Of a stretch of DNA of 35,156 bases, positions 16,689-25,280 are shown piece by piece (position 1 is the stretch's first letter; every line of letters starts with the position of its first letter). The stretch spans positions 1 to 35,156 of the forward strand of contig NEWP02000034.1 of assembly GCA_002869895.2 (NCBI GenBank), in the 5' to 3' direction. Both the position numbers and the translations under genes were made by a program. Source of the stretch: Nitrospira sp. CG24E. GTDB taxonomy: Bacteria > Nitrospirota > Nitrospiria > Nitrospirales > Nitrospiraceae. The notes under the pieces were generated by a model. The model had not been told where the DNA came from. It saw only the letters and a program-made list of their open reading frames with translations, and ran no database searches.

Positions 16689-17981
16689 TTAAATATCTTT
16701 AGGCCGGTAGTACCGACGGCCTTTGAGCGATTCCGGGAGGTGTTCCTGCACCTTCGCCTGGGGGTCGTCGTGGACATAGCGATAGCCCTTCCCATAGCCC
16801 AGCCCCTTCATCATCGAGGTCACGGCATTCCGCAAATGGAGCGGAACACCAAGATTTCCATAGGTTTTTGCGTCTTCCATGGCCTCAAGAAGCCCGACAT
16901 AGGAGGCATTATCTTTAGGCCTGCTTGCGAGGTAGGTCGTCCCCTGGGCCAAATTGATCTGGGCCTCGGGAAGTCCCACAAACTGCACGGCCTGAGCGAC
17001 CGCAGCAGCGACTACCAGACCCATTGGATCGGCATTCCCCACATCCTCGGAGGCAAAAATAACCAGGCGCCTGGCAATAAACTTCGGATCCTCCCCCCCT
17101 TCCAACATGCGGGCAAGCCAGTAGAGGGCGCCATCAGGATCGGAATCCCGCAGGCTCTTTATATAGGCAGAAATGACGCTGTAGTGTTCTTCGCCTGATT
17201 TATCGTAACGAATTGACTTCTTCATCAGCGCTGCCTCCAACGCCGTCGCATCGATTAGACGTGTACCGTCAGGCCCTGCCGGTTGCTGTGTAACCACAAA
17301 GTCCAGCGCTGTCAGGAGCGCTCTCGCATCGCCGTTTCCATAGGCAATCAGCCGTTGTCTGGCATCAGACGCCAGGCGGGCTTTCCACTTTCCCAACCCA
17401 ATCGCAGGGTCCGCGAGTGCCCGATCCAGAATCTGCCCCAGAGCCTCATCCGAAAGGGGCTTGAGGACAATGAGCAGGGATCGGGACAGGAGCGGTGAGA
17501 TCACTTCAAATGAGGGGTTCTCCGTGGTCGCACCGACCAGGATGATGGTCCCCCGTTCGACATGGGGCAGAAAGGCATCCTGCTGCGCCTTGTTGAATCG
17601 ATGGATTTCGTCGACAAAGAGGATGGTACGTTGGCCGTTAATTGCTTGACGTTGCTCTGCTGTCTTGATGATGGCACGCAGCTCAGGAACACCCCCTGTA
17701 ACCGCCGAAAATGGCACAAACTGCGCCTTCGTGTGGCGCGCAATGAGATGCGCCAGTGTGGTCTTGCCTGAACCTGGAGGCCCCCAGAAAATGACGGAAG
17801 AGAGTTGATCCGCCTCAATCGCCCGTCGTAACGGCCGATCCGGCGCAGTGATCTCCTCTTGCCCGACAAAGTCCGCAAACTCGTTCGGCCTCAGACGCTC
17901 AGCCAAGGGAGCTTCAACGGATCTCCCTCCCTCGGGGGTACCAAACAAGTCAGGAGCCCGATCGCCTGAAGTCGTCATCAA
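16689..17981 (-). CDS. rarA: replication-associated recombination protein A (RarA/MgsA)
   Basis: A 430-residue AAA+ ATPase that acts at stalled replication forks. Walker A is [15 protein letters not shown], Walker B is [20 protein letters not shown], and sensor 1 lies in [13 protein letters not shown]. The C-terminal tetramerisation region has [20 protein letters not shown] and the closing YRYVHDDP...RRYYRP motif. Length and motifs are normal. The frame has two adjacent ATG codons; either could be the start. Confidence 0.96.
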   Translation of the reverse strand: MMTTSGDRAPDLFGTPEGGRSVEAPLAERLRPNEFADFVGQEEITAPDRPLRRAIEADQLSSVIFWGPPGSGKTTLAHLIARHTKAQFVPFSAVTGGVPELRAIIKTAEQRQAINGQRTILFVDEIHRFNKAQQDAFLPHVERGTIILVGATTENPSFEVISPLLSRSLLIVLKPLSDEALGQILDRALADPAIGLGKWKARLASDARQRLIAYGNGDARALLTALDFVVTQQPAGPDGTRLIDATALEAALMKKSIRYDKSGEEHYSVISAYIKSLRDSDPDGALYWLARMLEGGEDPKFIARRLVIFASEDVGNADPMGLVVAAAVAQAVQFVGLPEAQINLAQGTTYLASRPKDNASYVGLLEAMEDAKTYGNLGVPLHLRNAVTSMMKGLGYGKGYRYVHDDPQAKVQEHLPESLKGRRYYRPKDI

Positions 17982-18417
17982 GTGTCCCCAAGAATGGCGT
18001 GAATTGTATACGCCGGCTATCGTGATCGCAAACGGTCCCTTATCTCAGAGCTCGGCAGAGGAGAGCAAAACTGACCACCCAACTCTGTTCCAAATCAAAA
18101 TTTCAGTCAGTCCCCTCACTGCGACGACGATATCGACACAGTGAGGCCATGCTGAACCACACTCTAATTCAGTTGATCCTTGCCTTAGTCCAACTCGGAT
18201 GTGGGTACGTGGTATGAAGACGGGTGGCTGGGTAAGCCCTACCACGGATTGCGGTTGGAATTGGAAAGAGCACGAGTCGGGGTTGGCAGTATCGCTATTC
18301 TGGCACGCAGACACCAAGGTCTTGAATAGCCAACGCTCTCTGAAATGCTGAGGTCACATGGGCTGACCTCACGGCAATAAACTTCGTCGTCCCTGAAGAA
18401 TACTCGTCAAGGACCGT
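17982..18417. other. gene-free stretch left of the IS element
   Basis: No convincing gene; the longest open frame (minus, 18045-18317) lacks a ribosome binding site and recognisable features. A perfect hairpin TGAGGTCA-N7-TGACCTCA lies at 18349-18371, without a T tract. The right boundary is the IS200-type end. Confidence 0.4.
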
Positions 18418-18957
18418 AGTAAAGAACCCCGCCCTTCCGGGCAGGGCTTTCTAGAAGAGGCCCAATTGTTCAGCCCCTTTCTTCTTCGCCTCATGAAACC
18501 GAATGTACTTCTTGATCACCTCGGCGGTCACTTGGTCACCCACCGTTCGAACAAAATACCCATCCTCCCCAAATTCCCCGCCCCACAGGTGCTTGCGAAC
18601 CTCCGGAAACTCTTCCCGAATCTCCTTCGCCCTAACGGCTTTCATCAACCCCACCACCTGTCCAATCGAATACTTCGGCGGAACACTCAGAAACAGATGC
18701 ACCTGATCCTTGTCTACTTCCATCTCCTCAATCTCAAATCCATGATGCCCGGCAAGGTCCTGAAACAATTCCGTCACCCGTTGCCGAATCGCCCCCTGCA
18801 ACACCCACTTGCGATATTTCGGTGCCCACACCAGATGATAGCGCGTGTCATACACACCGTGGCTGGCTCGCTGGACTCCCCTGCCAGCACTCTACCGGAT
18901 TCCTGCTGCCGGAGGCAGCACGCATTTTTCATCCCCGCCCTCCCGGGCGGGGCATTC
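18418..18957 (-). mobile_element. IS200/IS605-type insertion element (tnpA only)
   Basis: A single-gene element with subterminal hairpins instead of terminal inverted repeats. The left end has the perfect hairpin CCCCGCCC-TCCC-GGGCGGGG (18933-18952) and an inner one, TGCTGCC-GGA-GGCAGCA (18904-18920). The right end has CCC-GCCC-TTCC-GGGC-A-GGG (18428-18446). The right boundary near 18418 is supported by the matching sequence at 35134-35156, which diverges at the same point. The left boundary is approximate. No tnpB accompanies it. Confidence 0.75.
18451..18855 (-). CDS. tnpA: IS200/IS605 family transposase TnpA, probably inactive
   Basis: A 134-residue Y1-type HUH transposase that would move single-stranded DNA by a covalent tyrosine intermediate. 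The core YHLVWAPKYRKWVL and the tail IKKYIRFHE with the candidate nucleophile Y117 are present. The HUH metal site reads DQVHLFLS, with Q51 in place of the first histidine; one base change would account for it. The only start is a GTG (Val-Tyr-Asp), with a stop 15 codons upstream and no clear ribosome binding site. The missing histidine predicts loss of nicking unless another element supplies transposase. Confidence 0.88.
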   Translation of the reverse strand: MYDTRYHLVWAPKYRKWVLQGAIRQRVTELFQDLAGHHGFEIEEMEVDKDQVHLFLSVPPKYSIGQVVGLMKAVRAKEIREEFPEVRKHLWGGEFGEDGYFVRTVGDQVTAEVIKKYIRFHEAKKKGAEQLGLF

Positions 18958-19369
18958 AAATGCAATCTTTCGTAAACATACAGGAGAGTGTGGTCGCTTT
19001 CATTAGGCATTCATTGGGTAGTGAGTTCGCGTAACTATTCGCGCCGATCATTCCCATGACTATAAAAGAAACAAACAGGTGAACTGACTTGGGTAGTTTC
19101 ATAGCAGTATTGTTGTCTCCTGCTAAATGGTAGCTGGTATGAAACGATTCGTCAAAAAAGCAGAGGCTTAGAACTTGGCGAAACGCTCCCTCTCAGTCGG
19201 CAATCGTCGCAACTTTCTGTTCACGAGAGGATGATGCCTCAATTTGGAATCAGCAGAAGGCTCACATTACGAGATGCAAAGTGATGGCCAAACTGATCCA
19301 GCATTACTCTAAGAGACGCCTGCAGGTTTTGAATAGCTCACAGCGGGAAGGAAATGGAGAAAGCACGCA
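18958..19369. other. gene-free stretch right of the IS element
   Basis: I see no gene, RNA or repeat that I can support here. It ends at the large palindromic repeat at 19370. Confidence 0.4.
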
Positions 19370-19489
19370 GGACGTTCAAAAAGGCCATCCAGCAAGGCCG
19401 CAGCGAACGAAAGCCCGAGGCGTACTGTTTTAAGTACGTTGAGGGTTTGAGCGAAGCGAGAACGAAGCTGGGGGGCGTTTTCAACGTCC
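19370..19489. repeat. 120-base nested imperfect palindrome
   Basis: The two halves are imperfect inverted copies centred at 19429/19430. The outer arms are GGACGTTCAAAAAGGCC and the complement of GGCGTTTTCAACGTCC; the centre is GTACT-GTTTTA-AGTAC. Partial pairing continues between (CCAGC in both arms). It begins four bases after the folE stop on the minus strand, so it would fold at the 3' end of that mRNA. Confidence 0.7.
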
Positions 19490-19492
19490 TGA

Positions 19493-20140
19493 TTAGTCGG
19501 AGTCGCCGACGCTGCCTCTGCGTATGAGCTTGAGGAACTCCAGCCTGGTTTGCGGCTGGCTGCGGAAGGCGCCTAACATGGAGCTGCTGACCGCGACGGT
19601 GTTCTGCTTTTCGACGCCCCGCATCATCATGCAGAGATGCCGCGCTTCGACGACCACTCCCACTCCATGCGCATTGAGCTTCGATTTCAGGGTTTCGGCA
19701 ATCTGGACTGTCAGCCGTTCCTGGACTTGTAGTCGTCGCGCGAAAACATCCACGATACGAGGAATCTTGCTGAGCCCCACCACTTTCTTATTCGGCAAGT
19801 ACCCGACATGGACCCTGCCGTAGAATGGCAGCAGGTGATGCTCGCACATGCTGAAGAAATCGATGTCCTTCACGATCACCATCTCGTCGTACTCGATCGG
19901 GAACAGCGCCCCGTTCAGGAGTTGATCGACGTCGCGGTGGTACCCCTGGGTCATGAAGGCAAGGGCCTTGGCGACTCGTTCAGGAGTCTTGAGCAGTCCG
20001 TTCCTGCCAGGTTTTTCGCCGAGGGCCAGCAACATTTCTGTGACCAGAGATTGCAACACGGCCAAATCTGCCGGTCTGCCATTCCCACCGATATCTTCGA
20101 CCTGTCGCCGACCTCGCCGTTTGATGACCTGCTTAGCCAT
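19493..20140 (-). CDS. folE: GTP cyclohydrolase I FolE
   Basis: Converts GTP to 7,8-dihydroneopterin triphosphate, the entry to folate, queuosine and tetrahydropterin synthesis. 215 residues from the ATG at 20140, where GAGGAAC gives a ribosome binding site. Zinc ligands lie in [20 protein letters not shown] (Cys and His) and in [11 protein letters not shown] (second Cys). The substrate motif [20 protein letters not shown] is intact. A basic N-terminal extension (KRRGRRQ) is present. It follows the PTPS homologue by about 110 bases, suggesting one pterin pathway. Confidence 0.96.
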   Translation of the reverse strand: MAKQVIKRRGRRQVEDIGGNGRPADLAVLQSLVTEMLLALGEKPGRNGLLKTPERVAKALAFMTQGYHRDVDQLLNGALFPIEYDEMVIVKDIDFFSMCEHHLLPFYGRVHVGYLPNKKVVGLSKIPRIVDVFARRLQVQERLTVQIAETLKSKLNAHGVGVVVEARHLCMMMRGVEKQNTVAVSSSMLGAFRSQPQTRLEFLKLIRRGSVGDSD

Positions 20141-20251
20141 GCCGTTCCTCACTATACCGTAATGCCCAATATGAAATGATACATTTTGAATGTGGAATGT
20201 TGGGAGATCATCAAACCGTCAGACATTCTTCCGATTCCGGCAATTCTCCAT
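20141..20251 (-). other. short spacer with TTGAATG-type repeats
   Basis: Between the PTPS homologue and folE the minus strand repeats AATGTTGAATG-like words (about 20195 and 20252-20282), running into the 3' end of the PTPS coding sequence. It resembles other low-complexity spacer repeats of this window. Confidence 0.4.
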
Positions 20252-20686
20252 TCAACATTTATCATTCAACATTCCCATTGCCCCCGCATACTCGAAGTAG
20301 TTGTCGCGGGTTTCAATCAGCCCAACTTTTTCCAGTTGCCCGGCAGGAAGACTTTTCACTAACAGATCCCAGATCAGCAGCACCAGATTTTCTCCCGTGG
20401 TGGTGCGAGCGGCAAATTCAGGATCTTGGTTGAGATCGTGATGATCGAATCGCGTGATTACTTGTTGCCCCACAGTCCGATCCAGCAGATCGAGATCCAG
20501 CCCTCCACCGGCCGCGGTCGGCACTGCGCTCTTCACGGTCACCAACACGACGTAGTTGTGGCCATGTCCATTGGGATTATTGCACTTCCCAAATGCCGCC
20601 AGGTTTTCTTGAGGAGACAGATGATCCGAGTGCAGCCGGTGCGCCGCGCAGAATCGATACCGCCTTGTGAGACTCGCCTGTGCCAT
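20252..20686 (-). CDS. 6-pyruvoyl-tetrahydropterin synthase / QueD homologue
   Basis: A 144-residue enzyme of the T-fold pterin family, acting on dihydroneopterin triphosphate. Zinc-binding His residues lie at FCAAHRLHS and in GKCNNPNGHGHNY. The Cys of the latter is the catalytic proton donor, so it is not a PTPS-III (Cys to Glu) replacement. The later motif FDHHDLNQDPEF and Glu of LIETRDNYFEYAG complete the active site. GKCNNPNGHGHNY resembles the animal PTPS motif. The product could therefore be 6-pyruvoyl- or 6-carboxy-tetrahydropterin. Adjacent folE supports pterin synthesis; queuosine or tetrahydropterin cofactor use cannot be separated from sequence. Confidence 0.9.
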   Translation of the reverse strand: MAQASLTRRYRFCAAHRLHSDHLSPQENLAAFGKCNNPNGHGHNYVVLVTVKSAVPTAAGGGLDLDLLDRTVGQQVITRFDHHDLNQDPEFAARTTTGENLVLLIWDLLVKSLPAGQLEKVGLIETRDNYFEYAGAMGMLNDKC

Positions 20687-20710
20687 CGTCGATTCAGCTC
20701 ACTTCCAGCG

Positions 20711-20759
20711 CAATAAAAAAGAAGCCAGGACTGGCCGTTGTATCCGGACAATCCTGGCT
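20711..20759 (-). terminator. intrinsic terminator after the Fe-S carrier gene
   Basis: On the minus strand AGCCAGGA (20752-20759) pairs with TCCTGGCT (20723-20730), followed by TCTTTTTT. It lies between the erpA-like gene and the PTPS homologue and would separate the two transcripts. Confidence 0.8.
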
Positions 20760-20811
20760 CCACTTGTCATACATTCGACTGGCCGGCTGAAGCCACTTCA
20801 GCGCCAATTTC

Positions 20812-21132
20812 TTAGGCAGTGAAGGAGCTGCCACAGCCGCAGGTGGTCTTGGCTTGTGGGTTCTTGATCGAGAACCCTGACCCTTGGAGGCTATCCACGT
20901 AATCGACTTCGGCTCCCTGAAGGAGCGGAGCGCTCTGCGAATCCATGATGACCTTCACGCCGCCCTTTTCAACCACGGTGTCGTCGTCGGCCATCTTCGA
21001 CTCGAAGGCCATCCCATATTGATAGCCATGGCACCCACCGCCCTTGACATAGACCCGCAGGCCGACGATATCCTTTTCTTCCACCATCAATTCCTTGATC
21101 TTCTGTTCTGCAATCGCCGTAATGGTAACCAT
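20812..21132 (-). CDS. A-type iron-sulfur carrier protein (IscA/ErpA family)
   Basis: A 106-residue scaffold or carrier that delivers Fe-S clusters to apo-proteins. The three conserved cysteines are present: one in KGGGCHGYQYGM and two in the C-terminal TTCGCGSSF. AGGAGGAGCACA directly precedes the ATG, a strong ribosome binding site. The gene follows the ferredoxin and nuoF on the same strand, both Fe-S proteins, so it may mature their clusters (inference). ErpA and IscA cannot be told apart safely here. Confidence 0.93.
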   Translation of the reverse strand: MVTITAIAEQKIKELMVEEKDIVGLRVYVKGGGCHGYQYGMAFESKMADDDTVVEKGGVKVIMDSQSAPLLQGAEVDYVDSLQGSGFSIKNPQAKTTCGCGSSFTA

Positions 21133-21201
21133 TGTGCTCCTCCTCCTGTGACCAAACCGTCCTTCAAAGACCTGCTTGGAATGATTTAGTGTAACATCTC
21201 T

Positions 21202-21549
21202 TTACCGGATTTCAATCCCCTGTGACTCAGACTGCTCCATGGTAGGCGCAACCCACTTGCCTTGCGGCACCCGAACAACGACGTCTCCCAGCACCTTGGC
21301 CTGGCATCCCAGGCGATGCCACGGCTCACTGAGGGCTTCCCGATCGAGGAGATCCTGCTCATCGAAGTCGATCTCCGACAGGTTCTCGGCGCCGACCTGT
21401 ACCTCGACCCGACAGGTGGTGCAGGAGGCATTCCCACCACAATCGTGATTCAACACAAACCCGAGCAGCTTCGACGCTTCCAACAGCGACGTATTGGGAT
21501 CAACTTCTCCGCTTCTGCCTTCAGGATGGAGAAATGTCACTTGCGGCAT
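21202..21549 (-). CDS. 2Fe-2S ferredoxin
   Basis: A 115-residue plant/bacterial-type ferredoxin. The cluster ligands are HDCGGNASCTTC (C-x5-C-x2-C) and a fourth Cys in HRLGCQAKV. The ATG at 21549 is chosen because GGGGGGAG stands before it and the fold begins MPQVTFLHPEG; the open frame extends upstream into nuoF. It starts 13 bases after the nuoF stop, so the two are almost certainly co-transcribed. A role as electron partner of NuoF is inferred. Confidence 0.93.
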   Translation of the reverse strand: MPQVTFLHPEGRSGEVDPNTSLLEASKLLGFVLNHDCGGNASCTTCRVEVQVGAENLSEIDFDEQDLLDREALSEPWHRLGCQAKVLGDVVVRVPQGKWVAPTMEQSESQGIEIR

Positions 21550-21562
21550 TGCAACTCCCCCC

Positions 21563-22864
21563 TCAATGTACCAGCGCAGCGGCTGCCACCGGCTGATAGG
21601 GACAGCGTTGCAATCGGACATGTTCCTCAAATTCGTGGCGAAACAACTTCATACTGCTCTGCACCAACACAGATGCCCCTGTGACTAACGTGCAATAGCC
21701 AGTCCCCTTCACAAATCCACAGATCTGCAGGAGACTCTCCATATCCTTATCCGTCCCTTCGCCCTGCTCAATCTTCGTCATGAGTGCGGCAAGATTGATC
21801 GTCCCCATTCGACAGGGTGGGCACTGTCCGCAACTCTCGACTTTAAAAAAATTAGAAAACTTGAGCGTCAACGCCACCATACAGGTCGCATCATCGACCA
21901 CAATCACACCGGCCGATCCAAGCCCCGTCCCGGCCTTCTTCAGCGAATCGAAATCCATCGTCAGGTCGAGCTGATCGGCGGTGACCATTGAAAATGCCGG
22001 CCCACCGGGAAATACAGCCTTGACCCTGCGCCCGCCTGGCACCCCTCCACCGCACTTGTCCACAAGATCACGGATCGTTGTACCCATCGGCATCTCGTAC
22101 ACGCCGGGACGATTGACGGCCCCGCTCAGCGAGAACATCATCGTGCCAGGACATTTTTCTGTCCCCACCTGGGTAAACCAGGCAGCACCCTTCAGCAGAA
22201 TCCGTGGAATGTTGCACAGGGTTTCGACATTATTAACCAGGGTCGGCTTCCCATAGAGACCGAAATCTGTCGGATAGAAAGGCGGCTTCTGTCTCGGCAT
22301 CGCCGGACGCCCTTGCATGGATTCGAGCATGGCTGTTTCTTCACCTGCCACGTAACTCCCATGGCCCTCAAATACTTGTAAATCCAGACTCACACCGCTC
22401 CCCAGAATATTGCTACCCAAGAACCCTTGAGCCTTGGCCTGCGCTAAGGCCTTCTTCAGATTTTCCCGTTCTTCGTGGTATTCATGATTCACATAGATAA
22501 ACGCCGCCTTGGCTTGGACCGTGTACGCAGCGATAAGACAACCTTCAATCAGCTGATGCGGCGCATGCTTGAGCAAGTAGCGATCTTTAAATGTTCCAGG
22601 CTCATGCTCGCCCGCATTACAGACGAAATAATGTTCCTTGACCCGATGGTTGAGGACCTTTTCCCACTTGATACCGGTGGGAAAGCCAGCCCCCCCACGA
22701 CCACGAAGCCCCGCTTTCTTCAGTTCATTGACGATATCGTTCGCGCTGAGCTCTTTGATGCACTTCTTCCAGGCCTCATAGCCCCCGATCTTCCGGTAGA
22801 CCTCGATATCCCAAGGAGCGCCTTCAAGCGTTTGAAGAATCCGTGGCTCAGCTGCAGTCGTCAT
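21563..22864 (-). CDS. nuoF: NADH-quinone oxidoreductase subunit F (NuoF), stand-alone
   Basis: The flavin-bearing NADH dehydrogenase subunit (433 residues), which takes electrons from NADH through FMN to a 4Fe-4S cluster. The NADH-binding GLRGRGGAGFPTGIKW is intact. The FMN motif reads CNAGEHEPGTFKDR instead of the usual CNADExEPGTxKDR. The N3 cluster ligands ESCGQCPPCRMG lie at C345, C348 and C351, with a fourth Cys in GTGYC. No nuoE or nuoG is adjacent; a 2Fe-2S ferredoxin follows at once. A soluble NADH:ferredoxin-type oxidoreductase or a remote complex I subunit are both possible. Confidence 0.93.
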   Translation of the reverse strand: MTTAAEPRILQTLEGAPWDIEVYRKIGGYEAWKKCIKELSANDIVNELKKAGLRGRGGAGFPTGIKWEKVLNHRVKEHYFVCNAGEHEPGTFKDRYLLKHAPHQLIEGCLIAAYTVQAKAAFIYVNHEYHEERENLKKALAQAKAQGFLGSNILGSGVSLDLQVFEGHGSYVAGEETAMLESMQGRPAMPRQKPPFYPTDFGLYGKPTLVNNVETLCNIPRILLKGAAWFTQVGTEKCPGTMMFSLSGAVNRPGVYEMPMGTTIRDLVDKCGGGVPGGRRVKAVFPGGPAFSMVTADQLDLTMDFDSLKKAGTGLGSAGVIVVDDATCMVALTLKFSNFFKVESCGQCPPCRMGTINLAALMTKIEQGEGTDKDMESLLQICGFVKGTGYCTLVTGASVLVQSSMKLFRHEFEEHVRLQRCPYQPVAAAALVH

Positions 22865-23059
22865 GTGCCTTTATCCTACCCCCTATGGCCCTACCAATGG
22901 AGCGATACTATAAGGTGTTTTGTCGGTATTCGTCAAGGCGACGGCTCGATAATAGACCTGAATCTCAACAACTTAGGGCCACTGCCCTATGCCCAACTAG
23001 CCATATAGGCCATCTGAACGGATCAGCATGCACTGAAGATCTTAGAGAGGAAGATAACT

Positions 23060-23091
23060 GGGTTGCCGGCGGGCTCTCCCGCCGGCAACCC
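23060..23091. terminator. perfect 14-pair GC-rich hairpin, terminator-like
   Basis: GGGTTGCCGGCGGG, loop CTCT, CCCGCCGGCAACCC. It lies nine bases past the stop of the PuuD-like gene. No T tract follows, so it may protect the 3' end or work with Rho rather than act alone. Confidence 0.55.
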
Positions 23092-23099
23092 TACAGCAT

Positions 23100-23687
23100 C
23101 TATCTGAGGTGGCTGCCGGCTCCCATAAGTAACAGCATGGGAATCGACAACATAAAGTTGACTCGCGAAGCAAGAAGGGCAGTCCGGCCCCACTGAGCCA
23201 TTTCAGGTGGCGCTGGGGTCCCCTGAGCCGCGGCCGTCACAGCTGCAATAATCCTCTTCTGGTTCGGCCAAATAATCGCATGGACATTGGCCATCATAAT
23301 GATGCCTAAGAGCCCACCGATTCCCAGCGCGATCGCGCCTGTTCCACCTCTTTGATACATGTAGAGGTACAACACAATCCCGGCAAGCACCGTGACCGTC
23401 GCGCCATGACGGAACCAGTTCAACGCCGCCGGCATCAACTTGGGAATGACGATATTTTTGGTTGGACCGTCCAAACTCTTCAAGAACGCCGCATTGACCA
23501 GATTGAAAAAATACAACATTCCGATCCAGACGATTCCGGCCAAGAAATGGACCCAGCGAAACACCAACCCTACCCAATCGACATCGCCGGCTCCTATGCC
23601 GGCCATGCCCAGGTACCCCATCATCAGCACGATCGCGAGCGCAAACCCTACGCTCATTGTTTGCATCGGACTCTCTAGAAATTTCAT
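23100..23687 (-). CDS. PuuD-like (urate oxidase N-terminal type) membrane protein
   Basis: A 195-residue integral membrane protein with about five hydrophobic segments (near 12-32, 40-66, 92-112, 118-140 and 168-190). It has the conserved patterns FRWVHFLAGIVWIGMLYFFN, LNWFRHGA and NVHAIIWPNQKRII, the hallmarks of the urate_ox_N/PuuD family. In PuuD this domain is fused to a cytochrome c and oxidises urate. Here no haem motif CxxCH is present, so it is the membrane part alone. It may use a separate cytochrome or have another role. Neighbours are mdh upstream and nuoF downstream. Confidence 0.8.
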   Translation of the reverse strand: MKFLESPMQTMSVGFALAIVLMMGYLGMAGIGAGDVDWVGLVFRWVHFLAGIVWIGMLYFFNLVNAAFLKSLDGPTKNIVIPKLMPAALNWFRHGATVTVLAGIVLYLYMYQRGGTGAIALGIGGLLGIIMMANVHAIIWPNQKRIIAAVTAAAQGTPAPPEMAQWGRTALLASRVNFMLSIPMLLLMGAGSHLR

Positions 23688-23849
23688 CGTGTCTCCTTGC
23701 TCAGTATATGGCTATGCCGCTGTCTGTACTGTAGGCCCTCTACTCTTGTCAAGTAACGGATAGGTCACTTAGAGGTCACTGGTCATTAGTCAACGGTGTG
23801 AACAGCTGCCTCCACCAATGAAGACTGACCATTGACCGCTAATTACTTT
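23688..23849 (-). other. spacer with GGTCA/TGACC words
   Basis: Between mdh and the PuuD-like gene, related words recur (GGTCACTTAGAGGTCACTGG and GACTGACCATTGACC), partly inverted. This is a low-complexity spacer like others in the window; no gene was seen. Confidence 0.4.
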
Positions 23850-24788
23850 CTAGGCCATCAGACAATCGACCGTGATACAAAGTTCCCGCACCGCGCTCGC
23901 AGAGACCACCAATGCCGCTCGTTCCTCAGCCGTCAACTCATACTCAACCACCTGTTCCACCCCACCACGACCCAGCCGGACCGGCACTCCGACGACAACA
24001 TCCTTTAATCCATACTCACCCTCACAGAGCACCGCACAGGGCAGCACTCGTTTCTGGTCCTTCACGATCGCTTCGACCATACTCACAGCCGATGCCGACG
24101 GGGCATAAAACGCGCTGCCCGTGTTCAATAGACCTACGATTTCGGCGCCCCCCTCGCGTGTCCGCTTCACAATCGCCTCCAACCGCTCCTCCGATATCAG
24201 CTCTGAAATCGGTTTACCCCTCACCGTTGTGTAGCGTGGCAGCGGTACCATCGTGTCACCGTGCCCCCCCAACACCATCGCAACCACATCAAGGCCCGGC
24301 ACGCTCAATTCCGCGGCGATGAAGGCACGCATACGAGCGGAATCGAGCACTCCCGCCATCCCCAGGATGCGCGACTTCGGCAGTCCACTCACACGGCGCG
24401 CCACATGAACCATGGCGTCCAGCGGATTGGTGACAAGAATCAGAATGACGTTCGGCGATCGAGAGACCAGCTCGGAGACGACCGATTGCACGATCTTCGC
24501 ATTCGTGGTCAATAACTCGTCGCGACTCATTCCCGGCTTCCGTGGGATTCCAGAGGTAATAACCGCCACCGACGAGCCGGCCGTTTCATCATAGCCGTTG
24601 GTGCCCACCACGCGGGTGCTATAGCCACAGACCGGCCCGGCCTGTGTGATATCGAGGGCCTTGCCTTGCGGAACCCCCTTGACGATGTCGACCAGCACGA
24701 CTTCATACTCGTCTTTCTCGGCCAGTCGCTGCGCCGTCGTGCCTCCGACGTTCCCCGCGCCCACCACTGTAATCTTCGGTCTCCCCAT
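23850..24788 (-). CDS. mdh: malate dehydrogenase
   Basis: Interconverts malate and oxaloacetate with NAD in the TCA cycle. 312 residues, LDH-like type. The nucleotide fold begins [20 protein letters not shown]. Substrate arginines lie in [12 protein letters not shown] and [12 protein letters not shown], and the catalytic His in [16 protein letters not shown]. The ATG at 24788, with GAGGTGAGGTA before it, was chosen; the open frame extends 15 codons upstream through a spacer repeat. The upstream gene is the unknown 136-residue protein. Confidence 0.95.
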   Translation of the reverse strand: MGRPKITVVGAGNVGGTTAQRLAEKDEYEVVLVDIVKGVPQGKALDITQAGPVCGYSTRVVGTNGYDETAGSSVAVITSGIPRKPGMSRDELLTTNAKIVQSVVSELVSRSPNVILILVTNPLDAMVHVARRVSGLPKSRILGMAGVLDSARMRAFIAAELSVPGLDVVAMVLGGHGDTMVPLPRYTTVRGKPISELISEERLEAIVKRTREGGAEIVGLLNTGSAFYAPSASAVSMVEAIVKDQKRVLPCAVLCEGEYGLKDVVVGVPVRLGRGGVEQVVEYELTAEERAALVVSASAVRELCITVDCLMA

Positions 24789-24806
24789 TACCTCACCTCG
24801 TGAAGT

Positions 24807-24824
24807 GTGAAACGTAAAACGTGA
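24807..24824. repeat. spacer repeat GTGAAACGTAAAACGTGA
   Basis: Seventeen of 18 bases match part of the longer repeat at 25287-25304. It sits just ahead of the mdh ribosome binding site. Confidence 0.5.
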
Positions 24825-24859
24825 CGCGTACAATCTCCTTACGCCTCACCCCTAACTCC

Positions 24860-25270
24860 TCACGCATGTTCATGTTCTGTCCAGCCCGCGACTTTAAAGT
24901 TGATCGTGCAGACGAAATTGTCTCCGTCATAAAAGTTTACTTTGATCTTCTTCTTGCCATAAGTTTTACCCAGGAACGCATCCGGATCATCGATCAGTTC
25001 CTGATACCCGCCCGCCGGATACTCACCGAGATCGTGAAAGACCACGATCATCCCCACTTTGACCTCTTGAAGAATCTTGGCCCAACAACGGGGATAGACC
25101 TCCCAAAATTTGGCCTCGATCATGTCCTTCGTCGGTTCCTGGCGATCCTCCCCCGGCTTGATGGGCTGGGCAAACTTTGCCAACCGACGGACGTAGGGAT
25201 ACTGATGCCCTGTAAACAGCTTGTGCAGCCAAGGCGGTACGGTCGGTCTCTCTGTTGAATTCGTCGTCAT
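24860..25270 (-). CDS. unrecognised 136-residue soluble protein
   Basis: I cannot assign a family. The protein is charged and soluble, with no signal peptide or membrane segment. Notable phrases are WLHKLFTGHQYPYVRRLAKFA, split here as WLHKLFTGHQ and YPYVRRLAKFA, then KFWEVYPRCWAKILQEVKVG, MIVVFHDLGEYPAGG and a beta-rich end KKIKVNFYDGDNFVC. It lies between the large VWA protein (upstream, 107 bases away) and mdh on the same strand. Repeats occupy both flanks. The ATG at 25270 follows AAGATG rather than a strong ribosome binding site. Confidence 0.65.
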   Translation of the reverse strand: MTTNSTERPTVPPWLHKLFTGHQYPYVRRLAKFAQPIKPGEDRQEPTKDMIEAKFWEVYPRCWAKILQEVKVGMIVVFHDLGEYPAGGYQELIDDPDAFLGKTYGKKKIKVNFYDGDNFVCTINFKVAGWTEHEHA

Positions 25271-25280
25271 CTTCTCTCAC

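Noticed and set aside
18045-18317. 90-residue minus-strand open frame left of the IS element
   Set aside because: No ribosome binding site, no recognised motif and irregular composition; probably non-coding.
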